Source: Sphingomonas paucimobilis (GTDB lineage Bacteria > Pseudomonadota > Alphaproteobacteria > Sphingomonadales > Sphingomonadaceae). Taken from it: DNA of 16,881 nucleotides. Of the stretch, positions 1-6,957 are shown in pieces. The position numbers were made by a program, and so were the translations under genes. Numbering within the stretch: position 1 is the stretch's first letter; every line of letters starts with the position of its first letter. The notes below the pieces were generated by a model. The model did no database searches, had not been told where the DNA came from, and saw only the letters and a list, made by a program, of their open reading frames with translations. Where the stretch lies: positions 1-16,881 of the forward strand of contig CAMAQU010000011.1 of assembly GCA_945860425.1 (NCBI GenBank), written 5' to 3'.

Positions 1-1
1 C

Positions 2-109
2 ATGGTTGAATCCGGCAAACTGACTGTCATTCGGATTGGTCGGCAGCTTCGATTTGATCGCGACATTTTTTGGCGTGAAATCAATACTTTGGGAATGTGT
101 CGTGATTAG
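2..109 (+). CDS. C-terminal end of an excisionase-like helix-turn-helix protein (5' end outside window)
   Basis: A short open frame enters from the left edge and stops at TAG 107-109, giving about 35 residues. It contains GKLTVIRIGRQLRFDRD, followed by a WREI helix. The pattern G-K/R-L-x-x-x-R-I-G-R-x-x-x-x-x-R is the wing and last helix of the excisionase / MerR-like DNA-binding domain (HTH_17 type) found in small proteins next to integrases and in plasmid or island regulators. The ATG at position 2 is probably internal, because the recognition helices would lie upstream of it and outside the window. The surrounding DNA is AT-richer than the rest of the window, which fits a mobile-element origin. 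With so little protein visible, the family call rests on one motif, and the gene could be intact or a remnant. Confidence 0.5.
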   Translation: MVESGKLTVIRIGRQLRFDRDIFWREINTLGMCRD

Positions 110-184
110 TTCCGGCAAGCGATGGGGTTGATGTTATTAAATCCCCACCAACTGAGGTTCTCGGTTGCCTGATATTGAGGATTG

Positions 185-211
185 AATTCCCTGTTATTTG
201 CTTAGGGAAAT
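185..211. repeat. Imperfect palindrome, TTCCCT/AGGGAA copy 1
   Basis: TTCCCT (187-192) pairs with AGGGAA (204-209) across an 11-base loop and is followed by a run of T (211-216). The same core recurs in inverted form at 283-315. The T run gives it a weak terminator look, but the stem is only six base pairs and AT-rich at its base. Confidence 0.4.
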
Positions 212-282
212 TTTTTGACAGCCCGCTCGTAAGCTTCGATTTCTGGCAAGTAGTTGACCTGCCAGAGGAAGGACTTTTCAGC

Positions 283-315
283 ATTTCCCTGTTTTCTCTA
301 GATTATCAGGGAAAT
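283..315. repeat. Perfect 9-bp palindrome, TTCCCTG/CAGGGAA copy 2
   Basis: ATTTCCCTG (283-291) is exactly complementary to CAGGGAAAT (307-315), with a 15-base spacer. The core TTCCCTG...AGGGAA matches the palindrome near 187-209. Two related palindromes within about 100 bases suggest a dispersed repeat family or binding sites for an element-encoded protein, not a terminator, since no T tract follows. Confidence 0.5.
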
Positions 316-386
316 GATTGGGAGAGACTTCTTCGCTCAGGACTGCGTCGCGCACCATTTAATCTGGACTCCTCATCCAGACATTC

Positions 387-437
387 AAAAACCCGGCCCT
401 AGGCTGCGCTTTCAAAGCCAGTTTAGGCCGGGTTTTT
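387..437. terminator. Strong bidirectional rho-independent terminator
   Basis: AAAAACCCGGCC (387-398) pairs with GGCCGGGTTTTT (426-437). The stem continues inward with one bulged base (CTA/TAG) and with GGCT/AGCC (402-405 / 416-419), making a long GC-rich hairpin. The plus strand has a T run at 433-438. The minus strand also has one, because the left arm begins with five A. It lies 44 bases beyond the stop of the minus-strand chorismate mutase gene, so it should end that transcript. It also blocks transcripts arriving from the left-edge element. Confidence 0.85.
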
Positions 438-481
438 TGATTTTGGTCATGGATGAGGTGCGCACGAGGTCGCGCGCAGTA

Positions 482-817
482 TCAAGTGTGCGAGGTTGTC
501 CGCCCGTCAAACTTATCGAATTCATAAGCAATGGACGCTTCCACCAGCTGATCCCAGAGTTGCGCCAGAACATCTTCGGGAAGGCCGGCTGCGGCGGCCG
601 CTGTGCGCACATTGGCAATGACTTCTGCCTTGCGCGCCTCGTCCCGCACGGCCGCTCTGCTGTCCTTGATGCGGGCGGCGGCATCCATATAGCCAAAGCG
701 CAGGGCAAGCAGATCAACAAGCCTCCGGTCCACATCATCGACGCCCGCGCGAACATCGATCATGGTGGCGCAATTTTGGGGAAGCTTCGCCCCGGTTTCA
801 GCATCGGCGTCTATCAT
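482..817 (-). CDS. Chorismate mutase (AroQ class)
   Basis: This is a small all-helical enzyme of 111 residues that converts chorismate to prephenate, the entry step to phenylalanine and tyrosine, in the cytoplasm. Visible AroQ signatures are VRAGVDDVDRRLVDLLALR in helix 1 (residues about 22-40), then the basic AARIKDSRAAVRDEAR segment (about 47-62) that supplies active-site Arg and Lys residues. The C-terminal helix ends in LVEASIAYEFDKFD. Relatives of this type are also annotated as isochorismate pyruvate lyase, and sequence alone does not separate the two. The ATG at 817 is preferred over the internal ATG at 763. AAGGG lies 7 bases before it, and the N-terminal stretch NCATMIDVRAGVD continues family-like sequence upstream of the inner Met. 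It is divergent from the RND adaptor gene and is followed by the terminator at 387-437. Confidence 0.88.
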   Translation of the reverse strand: MIDADAETGAKLPQNCATMIDVRAGVDDVDRRLVDLLALRFGYMDAAARIKDSRAAVRDEARKAEVIANVRTAAAAAGLPEDVLAQLWDQLVEASIAYEFDKFDGRTTSHT

Positions 818-954
818 GGCGCGGCCCTTAAGCCCTGGGCGCAGATCTGTCGAGCACCCCGCATAGGGGGCATGAGAATCGAAAAGACATGGTCTTTACG
901 TTGCAAACTAAAACGGATACGGATTAGTGATATTCTTTTGCAGAAAGTTGTTGC
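818..954. promoter_or_regulatory. Divergent intergenic region with candidate operator
   Basis: These 137 bases must hold the promoters for chorismate mutase (leftward) and the RND operon (rightward). There is a perfect inverted repeat AAAGAC-ATG-GTCTTT at 883-897 and a tandem ACGGATACGGAT at 913-924. A TTGCAA at 901-906 could serve as a -35 box for the pump operon, but no well-spaced -10 is convincing. RND pumps are usually repressed by TetR- or MarR-type regulators acting at short palindromes, so 883-897 is a reasonable operator candidate. No regulator gene is present in the window. Confidence 0.35.
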
Positions 955-2001
955 GTGCGGGCCATCTTCTCTTTGCTTCTGGTGCTTGCCGCCACATCTG
1001 CCTGTTCAGATGCGCCCAGCACCGTCCCGGAAAAAACACCCGTTGTTAAAACAGCCCTGATTGGCGCGGCGCAAGGCGGCAATCAGCTCATCGCCGTTGG
1101 CAGTGTTGCGGCCCGGCGGGAATTGCAGCTGGGCTTTACAACGGCGGGTCAGATTGCCGCACTCACGGTGAATGAAGGCGACCGGGTGACCAAGGGACAG
1201 CTGCTGGCCGCCCTCGATATGGATCAGGTGGCCGCTGGGGTGGATGCCGCCGTTGCGGAAGAGCGCCGAGCGCGCGCCGACTACCAAAGAACATCGACGC
1301 TGAAGGAGAAAGGCTGGGTCACACAAACCCGGCTGGACAATGCGCGCGCCGCGCTGGACGCGGCCAGCGCCAATGTCCGCGCCCGTCGCTTTGCTGCGGA
1401 CACGGCCCGGATTTATGCGCCCAGTGATGGGCTTATTCTCGCGCGCCTTTCAGAGCCGCGCGAAGTGGTGGCCGCAGGCAGCCCCGTGGTCGTTCTCGCC
1501 GAACAATCGGGCGGCTTTGTGCTGCGGGCACCGCTTTCAGATCGGCAAAGTGTGGACATTGCGCTTGGCGCGCCGGCCCTTGTGCGGCTGGATGCAGCAC
1601 CCGACCGGCCGCTTGCCGGCAAGGTGATTGAAATTGGGGGGCAGTCGGATCGCGCGACCGGCGCGTTTCAGGTGGAAATCAGCCTGCCCAATGCGCCGGG
1701 CCTTCGATCTGGCTTGGTGGGCCGTGTGACCATTGAAACACAGGGCACAACCACCGCATCACAAGCCGCCCAGCTGCTTCTGCCCGCGGGCGCACTTTTT
1801 TCGGCACGGGCAGGCGAAGGCTTTGTCTTTGTGATCGACAAAAGCAACCGGGCCCGGTTGCGGCCTGTGCAGCTCTCTGAAACGCGCGATGACGGCATCT
1901 ACATTCTTTCCGGCCTTGTGCGGGGGGATCGGGTCGCGACAAGCGGGCTTGATCTTTTGCGCGATGGCATGGTCGTGCGTCCTGTGGGTGGGGCCCAGTG
2001 A
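955..2001 (+). CDS. RND efflux periplasmic adaptor (membrane fusion) lipoprotein
   Basis: This 348-residue protein is an HlyD/AcrA-type adaptor that links an inner-membrane RND pump to an outer-membrane channel. Residues 1-17 form a lipoprotein signal peptide ending TSAC, so Cys17 would be lipidated. The first half of the lipoyl (barrel-sandwich) domain is near residues 58-88, with GQIAALTVNEGDRVTKGQLL. An alpha-helical hairpin rich in Ala, Arg and Glu spans about 92-150, the second lipoyl half (ARIYAPSDGLIL) begins near 151, and beta-barrel and membrane-proximal domains follow. The start is GTG at 955: CAGAAAG lies 7 bases upstream, an in-frame TGA at 928-930 lies before it, and no other start codon falls between. 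Its stop overlaps the start of the pump gene by four bases (GTGA), so the two are translationally coupled. No TolC-type gene follows, so the channel is encoded elsewhere. Confidence 0.9.
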   Translation: MRAIFSLLLVLAATSACSDAPSTVPEKTPVVKTALIGAAQGGNQLIAVGSVAARRELQLGFTTAGQIAALTVNEGDRVTKGQLLAALDMDQVAAGVDAAVAEERRARADYQRTSTLKEKGWVTQTRLDNARAALDAASANVRARRFAADTARIYAPSDGLILARLSEPREVVAAGSPVVVLAEQSGGFVLRAPLSDRQSVDIALGAPALVRLDAAPDRPLAGKVIEIGGQSDRATGAFQVEISLPNAPGLRSGLVGRVTIETQGTTTASQAAQLLLPAGALFSARAGEGFVFVIDKSNRARLRPVQLSETRDDGIYILSGLVRGDRVATSGLDLLRDGMVVRPVGGAQ

Positions 2002-5000
2002 ACATTACGGACTTTGCGGTTCGGCGCTGGCAGCTCACACTTGTCGGCTTCATATTAGTGTGCCTGTTGGGGGTGAACTCCCTGCTGTCGATTCCGCGAT
2101 CCGTTGACCCTTATTTTCCCATTCCCTTCACCATCGTAACGGCCGTCTTGCCGGGTGCTGACGCCGCCGATGTGGAGGAAACGGTCGCCAAGCCGATTGA
2201 GACCGTGCTTCAGGGCCTCGACAATGTGCGCGACATACGGTCGACCACCAGCGACGGTCTGGCCGTGATTACGGTGGAATTTGAATATGGCACCGACAGC
2301 GAACAAGCGCTGGATCGCACGGTTCGTGAAGTCAACGGCATCCGGCCGCAATTGCCGGCGGGCCTTGCCAGGCTCGAAATGCGCCGGCCACGCACAACCG
2401 AATCCGCCGTCATCCAACTGGCCTTGGTCAGCAAAGGGGCGTCGTGGCGTCGGATGGAAAAATATGCGCAGGATATCAATGATCGGCTGGCCGTTGTGCC
2501 GGGCGTGCGCGCTGTATCCACCTTTGGCCTTGCCACACCCGAAGTCCGTGTTGCGCTGAACACCGCCAAATTGGCGGAGGCCCGGATACCAGCAGCGGCC
2601 GTGGCCGCAGCGGTGGCGGGTGGCGGGGCCGATGTTCCGGCAGGGGCGGTCGATTCAGGCGGGCGGCGCTTTAACGTGAAGGCGGGCGGCGCGTTTCGCA
2701 GTCTGGATGATGTCCGCGCCGTTCCCTTGCGCGGCGGCAATGGCCAGCTTGTGACCGTGGGGGAGGTTGCCGACGTCCGCTGGGCAGAGGCCGAGCATCT
2801 CAACATCACACGCTATAATGGGGAACGCGCCGTCTTCATCACCGTGCGCAAAAAGGACAAGACGGATACGATCCGCTTACGCGATTTGCTCGCCCAGTCA
2901 GTCGAGGCGGCGCGCGCCACCTTGCCGCCCGATATGAAGCTGGAAATCGCCTTTGATCAATCCGGTGATATTGAGCGCAAGCTGGGGCAATTGGGTATTG
3001 ATTTTGCCATCGCCCTCGCTCTGGTTCTGATCACCTTGCTGCCGCTTGGATTCCGCGCGTCTTTGGTGGTGATGATCTCTATTCCCACATCGCTGGCGAT
3101 CGGCATTATTTCCATGAATGCGCTTGGCTATTCGCTCAATCAAATCAGCATTTCTGGCTTTATCGTTGCCTTGGGGCTTTTGGTCGATGACTCGATTGTT
3201 GTGACCGAAAATATTGAACGGCATTTGCGTATGGGGGCAGCGCGGGCGGAAGCCGCCATCCGCGGCACAAAAGAAATTACCATGGCCGTATTGGGGTCAA
3301 CTGGGGTGCTGCTCTTTGCCTTCCTGCCTATTGCGAATCTGCCGGAAACCTCTGGTGATTTTGTGCGCGGCTTGCCCTTGGCGGTGCTGGTGACAGTGTC
3401 GGCATCGCTGATCGTCTCGCTGACCATCGTCCCCTTTGTCGCCAGCCGTATTTTGGAACCCCACCAGACGAGCGAGGGGAATCAATTTTTGCGATGGTTG
3501 CAGGAGAAGATTGAGCGTTTTTACAAGCCGCTGCTGCATTGGGCGCTGGAAAATCCGCATAAGTCCCTGTGGGGGGCAATGGGGGCCTGCTTCCTCGCCT
3601 TTGCCGCCATTCCCATTTTGGGGTTCAGCCTATTTCCCAAAGCCGATGCGCCCTATTTTGTGGTTCGCATCGAAGCGCCAGAAGGCAGCGGCATTGGCAA
3701 AACAGACGCGATTGTGCGGCGCATGGCGCAGCGCGTTCAGGCCTTGCCAGAAGTTGATTCGGTTATGGAAAATAGCGGGCGCGGCAATCCGCAAATTTAT
3801 TACAATAACATCCCGCGAGAATTTGACCCCAGCTATGGCGAACTCTTCGTCACGCTCAAAAAATGGTCGCCGCGTGAGTCCCCCGCCTTCATTGCGCAAT
3901 TGCGCGACGATCTCTCCCGCGTGCCGGATGCGCAGGTCAGCGTGGTGCAGTTTGATCAAGGACCTCCCATTGAAGCGCCCATCGCCATTCGCGTGCGCGG
4001 CCCTGATCTCGCCGTACTGAAAAGACTGTCGGCCGAGATTGCCGATGTCATGCGGACAACGCCTGGCACACGCGATGTGAAAAACCCGTTGGCCGTCGAC
4101 CGGATCGACCTAAATCTGCAAGTCGATCAGGAAAAAGCCGGACTGTTGAATGTCGCTCCGGATGCCGTGAAGCGCACCATGCGGCTGGCAATTTCGGGCG
4201 AGCGGGCCAGCGCCTTTCGGGATGCGGAAGGGGATAGTTATCCCGTGACGGTGCGGCTGCCGCTCGCGACGAGCCAGCCCATCTCTGCGCTCGATAGCAT
4301 TTATGTATCGTCGCAAAGCGGGGGCAGTGTACCCCTGTCCCAAGTCACGCGGCCAGAACTCGACTCCGCCCCTTCCAAGATTAATCGCTATAAGCTGGAA
4401 CGCGCGGTGACCGTCTCCTCCTTTGTCACCGATGGTTCGCTTCCGTCCAAGGTGAATGAGGTTGTGGTCGCACGGCTCGCAGAGATCAAATTGCCCCCCG
4501 GCTATGTCTCGATCGTGGGCGGCGAAGCGGAAGTGGCCGCACGCAACAACTCTGGCCTGGGCGGGTTAGTCCTATTGGCCGTATTTGGCATTTTGGCCGT
4601 TCTGGTCGCCGAATTTGGTCGCTTTCGCGAAGTGGCTGTTGTGGCCGGCGTCATTCCGCTTGGATTATTTGGCGGGCTGGTGGCGTTGCTCCTCACCGGA
4701 AATTCGCTCTCCTTCTTGGCGGTTATCGGCTTTGTCGCGCTGATTGGGATTGAGATTAAAAACTCCATCCTATTGGTCGATTTCACCACCCAATTGCGCC
4801 AGCGTGGTCTTGGATTGCGCGATGCGATTGAGCAAGCGGGGGAGATTCGGTTTCTACCGGTCCTCCTGACATCGGTGACAGCCATTGGCGGCTTGCTGCC
4901 GCTCGCGCTTTCGGGAAGCCAGCTTTATTCGCCGCTGGCCTGGGTGATTATTGGCGGGTTGGTGTCCTCCACCTTCCTAAGCCGGATCGTCACCCCCGTC

Positions 5001-5075
5001 ATGTATCTGCTGATCGTGCGCGGGGCGGAGCCGCCCGCTGTGAGCACGGATGCCGAACCGGCCCCCGCCGCCTGA
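1998..5075 (+). CDS. RND-family efflux pump, inner-membrane permease
   Basis: At 1025 residues this is the full length for an AcrB-type proton-driven resistance-nodulation-division transporter. The N-terminal transmembrane helix (about residues 8-28) and the periplasmic porter domain are followed by the first membrane block. That block carries GLLVDDSIVVTENIERH, with D397-D398 matching the proton-relay Asp pair of AcrB. After the second periplasmic half, the second membrane block carries GIEIKNSILLVDF, with K921 matching the relay Lys. The closing segment LLTSVTAIGGLLPLALSG is also typical. The intact relay indicates an active pump. Substrates cannot be read from the sequence. It starts at GTG 1998, overlapping the adaptor stop, with a G-rich tract upstream. 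The type III PKS operon begins 127 bases downstream on the same strand, so the pump might serve its product, but nothing in the sequence proves this. Confidence 0.94.
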   Translation: MNITDFAVRRWQLTLVGFILVCLLGVNSLLSIPRSVDPYFPIPFTIVTAVLPGADAADVEETVAKPIETVLQGLDNVRDIRSTTSDGLAVITVEFEYGTDSEQALDRTVREVNGIRPQLPAGLARLEMRRPRTTESAVIQLALVSKGASWRRMEKYAQDINDRLAVVPGVRAVSTFGLATPEVRVALNTAKLAEARIPAAAVAAAVAGGGADVPAGAVDSGGRRFNVKAGGAFRSLDDVRAVPLRGGNGQLVTVGEVADVRWAEAEHLNITRYNGERAVFITVRKKDKTDTIRLRDLLAQSVEAARATLPPDMKLEIAFDQSGDIERKLGQLGIDFAIALALVLITLLPLGFRASLVVMISIPTSLAIGIISMNALGYSLNQISISGFIVALGLLVDDSIVVTENIERHLRMGAARAEAAIRGTKEITMAVLGSTGVLLFAFLPIANLPETSGDFVRGLPLAVLVTVSASLIVSLTIVPFVASRILEPHQTSEGNQFLRWLQEKIERFYKPLLHWALENPHKSLWGAMGACFLAFAAIPILGFSLFPKADAPYFVVRIEAPEGSGIGKTDAIVRRMAQRVQALPEVDSVMENSGRGNPQIYYNNIPREFDPSYGELFVTLKKWSPRESPAFIAQLRDDLSRVPDAQVSVVQFDQGPPIEAPIAIRVRGPDLAVLKRLSAEIADVMRTTPGTRDVKNPLAVDRIDLNLQVDQEKAGLLNVAPDAVKRTMRLAISGERASAFRDAEGDSYPVTVRLPLATSQPISALDSIYVSSQSGGSVPLSQVTRPELDSAPSKINRYKLERAVTVSSFVTDGSLPSKVNEVVVARLAEIKLPPGYVSIVGGEAEVAARNNSGLGGLVLLAVFGILAVLVAEFGRFREVAVVAGVIPLGLFGGLVALLLTGNSLSFLAVIGFVALIGIEIKNSILLVDFTTQLRQRGLGLRDAIEQAGEIRFLPVLLTSVTAIGGLLPLALSGSQLYSPLAWVIIGGLVSSTFLSRIVTPVMYLLIVRGAEPPAVSTDAEPAPAA

Positions 5076-5202
5076 CGCAAGTCCTTCCCACAGCACCAAA
5101 TTCAAACCTACGTGCTGGGGATGAAGGCGTGACCCGTTCCATCAAGCCTGTTAGAGTAGCCATGTCTGCTGCATCACGCAGTCGGCCCTGAAAGAGGCGC
5201 AA

Positions 5203-6264
5203 GTGACCACGGCCCTTCCCCGCATCCGGGCGCTATCCACAGCGCGGCCGGATCACGATATTCACGCGGCTTTCATCGCTTGGGCGCAAGAGCAGATGGA
5301 CGATCGACGCGCACGCGCCCTTTTTCAGCGCATGGCCGGGCGGTCGGGCATTGACCATCGCTTTGCCGTTCTGCCGCCAACCGCCCAAGGGGGGTCGCCT
5401 GTTGCCCCCGGCGGCTTTTATGATGGACCCGCCCCGGGTACCGCCGCGCGGATGGCGCTTTATGCCGAACATGCCCCGGCGCTTGCGCTCAAAGCCATTG
5501 CCGGACTGGATATCGATCTCACGCAGGTGACACATCTGGTCGTCGCCAGCTGCACCGGATTTGTCGCCCCCGGCGTGGATCAGATTATAGCCCGCACCCT
5601 CAACCTGGACCCATCGGTGGAACGGCTCTTGGTCGGCTTTATGGGCTGTTACGCCGCTGTCTCGGCGCTGCGCAGTGCGATGCACATTGTCCGTTCCACG
5701 CCGCAGGCCAAGGTGCTGGTGGTGACGGTTGAGCTGTCCTGCCTGCACCTCAATAACACGCAAGAGATTGAACCCCTTTTGGCGATGCTGCAATTTGGCG
5801 ATGGCGCAGCAGCAGCGCTCGTGACCGGGGAAGGGCCGGGCCTCGCGGTGTTTGATCCCTTTGCAACCACTCTGCCCGGCTCGGCCGATCTCATCCGTTG
5901 GGACATTGGCGATACCGGGTTCGTCATGCACCTCTCGGGGCAAGTTCCCGCCCGCATTGCCGACGCTTTGCAGGATGCGGCCTTTGTCGACACACTGGCA
6001 GGCGGCGATCCGCAGGCGGTCGATGCTTGGGCGGTGCATGCTGGGGGCCGATCCATATTGGATGCCGTTGAACATGGGCTGAAGCTGGATGCAGAGGCGC
6101 TCTCGGCCTCCCGCGCGGTCTTGCGCGAAGGGGGCAATATGTCCTCCTCCACCCTCATGTTCGTTCTGGCCCGGCATATGGCGCAAAAGGTTTCGCGCGG
6201 TGTTGCCCTTGCCTTTGGCCCGGGCGTTGCGGCCGAAGGTTTTCGCTTTCGGACGGTCGATTAA
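5203..6264 (+). CDS. Type III polyketide synthase (chalcone/stilbene synthase family)
   Basis: This homodimeric ketosynthase (353 residues) extends a CoA- or carrier-bound starter with malonyl-CoA and cyclises the chain to resorcinols, pyrones or similar aromatics. The full catalytic triad is visible: Cys149 in GFMGCYAA, His279 in AWAVHAGGRSILD and Asn312 in EGGNMSSSTL. The family signature VVASCTGFVAPGVD is near residues 112-125. Length and triad spacing match bacterial alkylresorcinol/alkylpyrone synthases, though the starter and ring type cannot be read off. The start is GTG 5203, with AAAGAGG 5 bases upstream and an in-frame TAG at 5152 with no other start between. The methyltransferase ATG follows its TAA directly, with no gap, and a flavoprotein gene comes next. 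The three therefore almost certainly act in one pathway, comparable in order to the Streptomyces srsABC phenolic-lipid operon. Confidence 0.93.
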   Translation: MTTALPRIRALSTARPDHDIHAAFIAWAQEQMDDRRARALFQRMAGRSGIDHRFAVLPPTAQGGSPVAPGGFYDGPAPGTAARMALYAEHAPALALKAIAGLDIDLTQVTHLVVASCTGFVAPGVDQIIARTLNLDPSVERLLVGFMGCYAAVSALRSAMHIVRSTPQAKVLVVTVELSCLHLNNTQEIEPLLAMLQFGDGAAAALVTGEGPGLAVFDPFATTLPGSADLIRWDIGDTGFVMHLSGQVPARIADALQDAAFVDTLAGGDPQAVDAWAVHAGGRSILDAVEHGLKLDAEALSASRAVLREGGNMSSSTLMFVLARHMAQKVSRGVALAFGPGVAAEGFRFRTVD

Positions 6265-6957
6265 ATGCTCGCCACCCGCGCCCTCACCGAAGAGCAAATG
6301 GATGATCCGGCCTTACCGGCCGACACCTATGCGCAGGTTCTGAATGATCTTGCCCGCGTCAACGGCGTGACGCTGGCTCGACGACCCACATTAAACTTTT
6401 TGCGCCGCCTGCCGCGCCAGTCCAGACCGCTGCGCATCTTAGATGTGGGCTTTGGCGATGGCGATATGTTGCGCAGCATTTTTCGCTGGTCGGTGCAGCA
6501 TAAAATCCCCGTCGCGCTCACCGGGATTGATCTTAACCCTCGCAGCGCCGCCATTGCCGCGGCCCAAACCCCCGATGAGATGAGCATAGACTATCGAACG
6601 GGCGACTATGCCGATCTGGCCGGGCATGGCTGGGATGTGATCCTGTCCAGTCTGGTTGCGCATCATATGGGCCAAGATCAGCTGGCAGCGTTTTTGCGCT
6701 TCATGTCCGCAGAGGCCAAATGTGGTTGGTTCATCAATGATCTGCATCGCCACATATTTGCCTATCTCGGTTATCCCCTGCTCGCCCGGATCATGGGCTG
6801 GCACCGCATTGTGCTCGAAGATGGGCAGCTCTCGATCGCGCGCTCTTATCGTCCCGCCGAATGGCCCCCGATCTTGAACGAAGCAGGCGTGCGCGGCGCG
6901 CGCGTGTTTCGCACCTTTCCGTTTCGGTTATGCGTCGAACAGATCCGATCATCATAG
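6265..6957 (+). CDS. Class I SAM-dependent methyltransferase of the type III PKS operon
   Basis: This 230-residue Rossmann-fold methyltransferase has motif I ILDVGFGDGDML (about residues 58-69) and an acidic SAM-ribose position in TGIDLNPRSA (Asp89). The post-motif region ISSLVAHHMG is where UbiE-like and small-molecule methyltransferases bind their substrate. The later segment NDLHRHIFAYLGYPLLAR, rich in His and aromatic residues, recurs in my memory of methyltransferases next to type III PKS genes. The likely role is O- or C-methylation of the phenolic PKS product. The ATG follows the PKS stop immediately, so translation is probably coupled. Its 3' end overlaps the flavoprotein gene by 28 bases. 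Whether oxygen or carbon is methylated is unknown. Confidence 0.85.
   Translation: MLATRALTEEQMDDPALPADTYAQVLNDLARVNGVTLARRPTLNFLRRLPRQSRPLRILDVGFGDGDMLRSIFRWSVQHKIPVALTGIDLNPRSAAIAAAQTPDEMSIDYRTGDYADLAGHGWDVILSSLVAHHMGQDQLAAFLRFMSAEAKCGWFINDLHRHIFAYLGYPLLARIMGWHRIVLEDGQLSIARSYRPAEWPPILNEAGVRGARVFRTFPFRLCVEQIRSS

Larger units (their letters stand above)
110..386. other. Gene-poor AT-rich stretch, probable mobile-element remnant
   Basis: No convincing gene is seen between the stop of the HTH fragment and the terminator. The short open frames here (for example 175-402 on the plus strand and 81-284 on the minus strand) have no recognisable domain and no good ribosome binding site. By hand count, positions 1-360 are about 46% GC, against roughly 60% or more in the genes to the right. 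The stretch carries two TTCCCT...AGGGAA palindromes, entered separately. I read it as decayed DNA at the end of an integrated element. That is inference from composition and from the adjoining excisionase-like fragment. Confidence 0.4.

Noticed and set aside
314..1060. Plus-strand frame of 248 codons across the terminator and chorismate mutase
   Set aside because: It runs through a strong terminator hairpin and antisense to chorismate mutase, and its protein resembles nothing.
5091..5117. Hairpin CAGCAC...GTGCTG after the RND gene as a terminator
   Set aside because: The stem is only six base pairs with a 15-base loop and no T tract; it may pause transcription but cannot be called a terminator.
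5234..5242. DnaA-box-like CTATCCACA
   Set aside because: It is a single near-match inside the PKS coding sequence, with no cluster or AT-rich unwinding region; not evidence of an origin.
5233..6297. Long minus-strand open frame (354 codons) opposite the PKS gene
   Set aside because: It is antisense to a clearly functional type III PKS, has no recognisable domain, and is explained by high-GC codon bias leaving the opposite strand free of stops.
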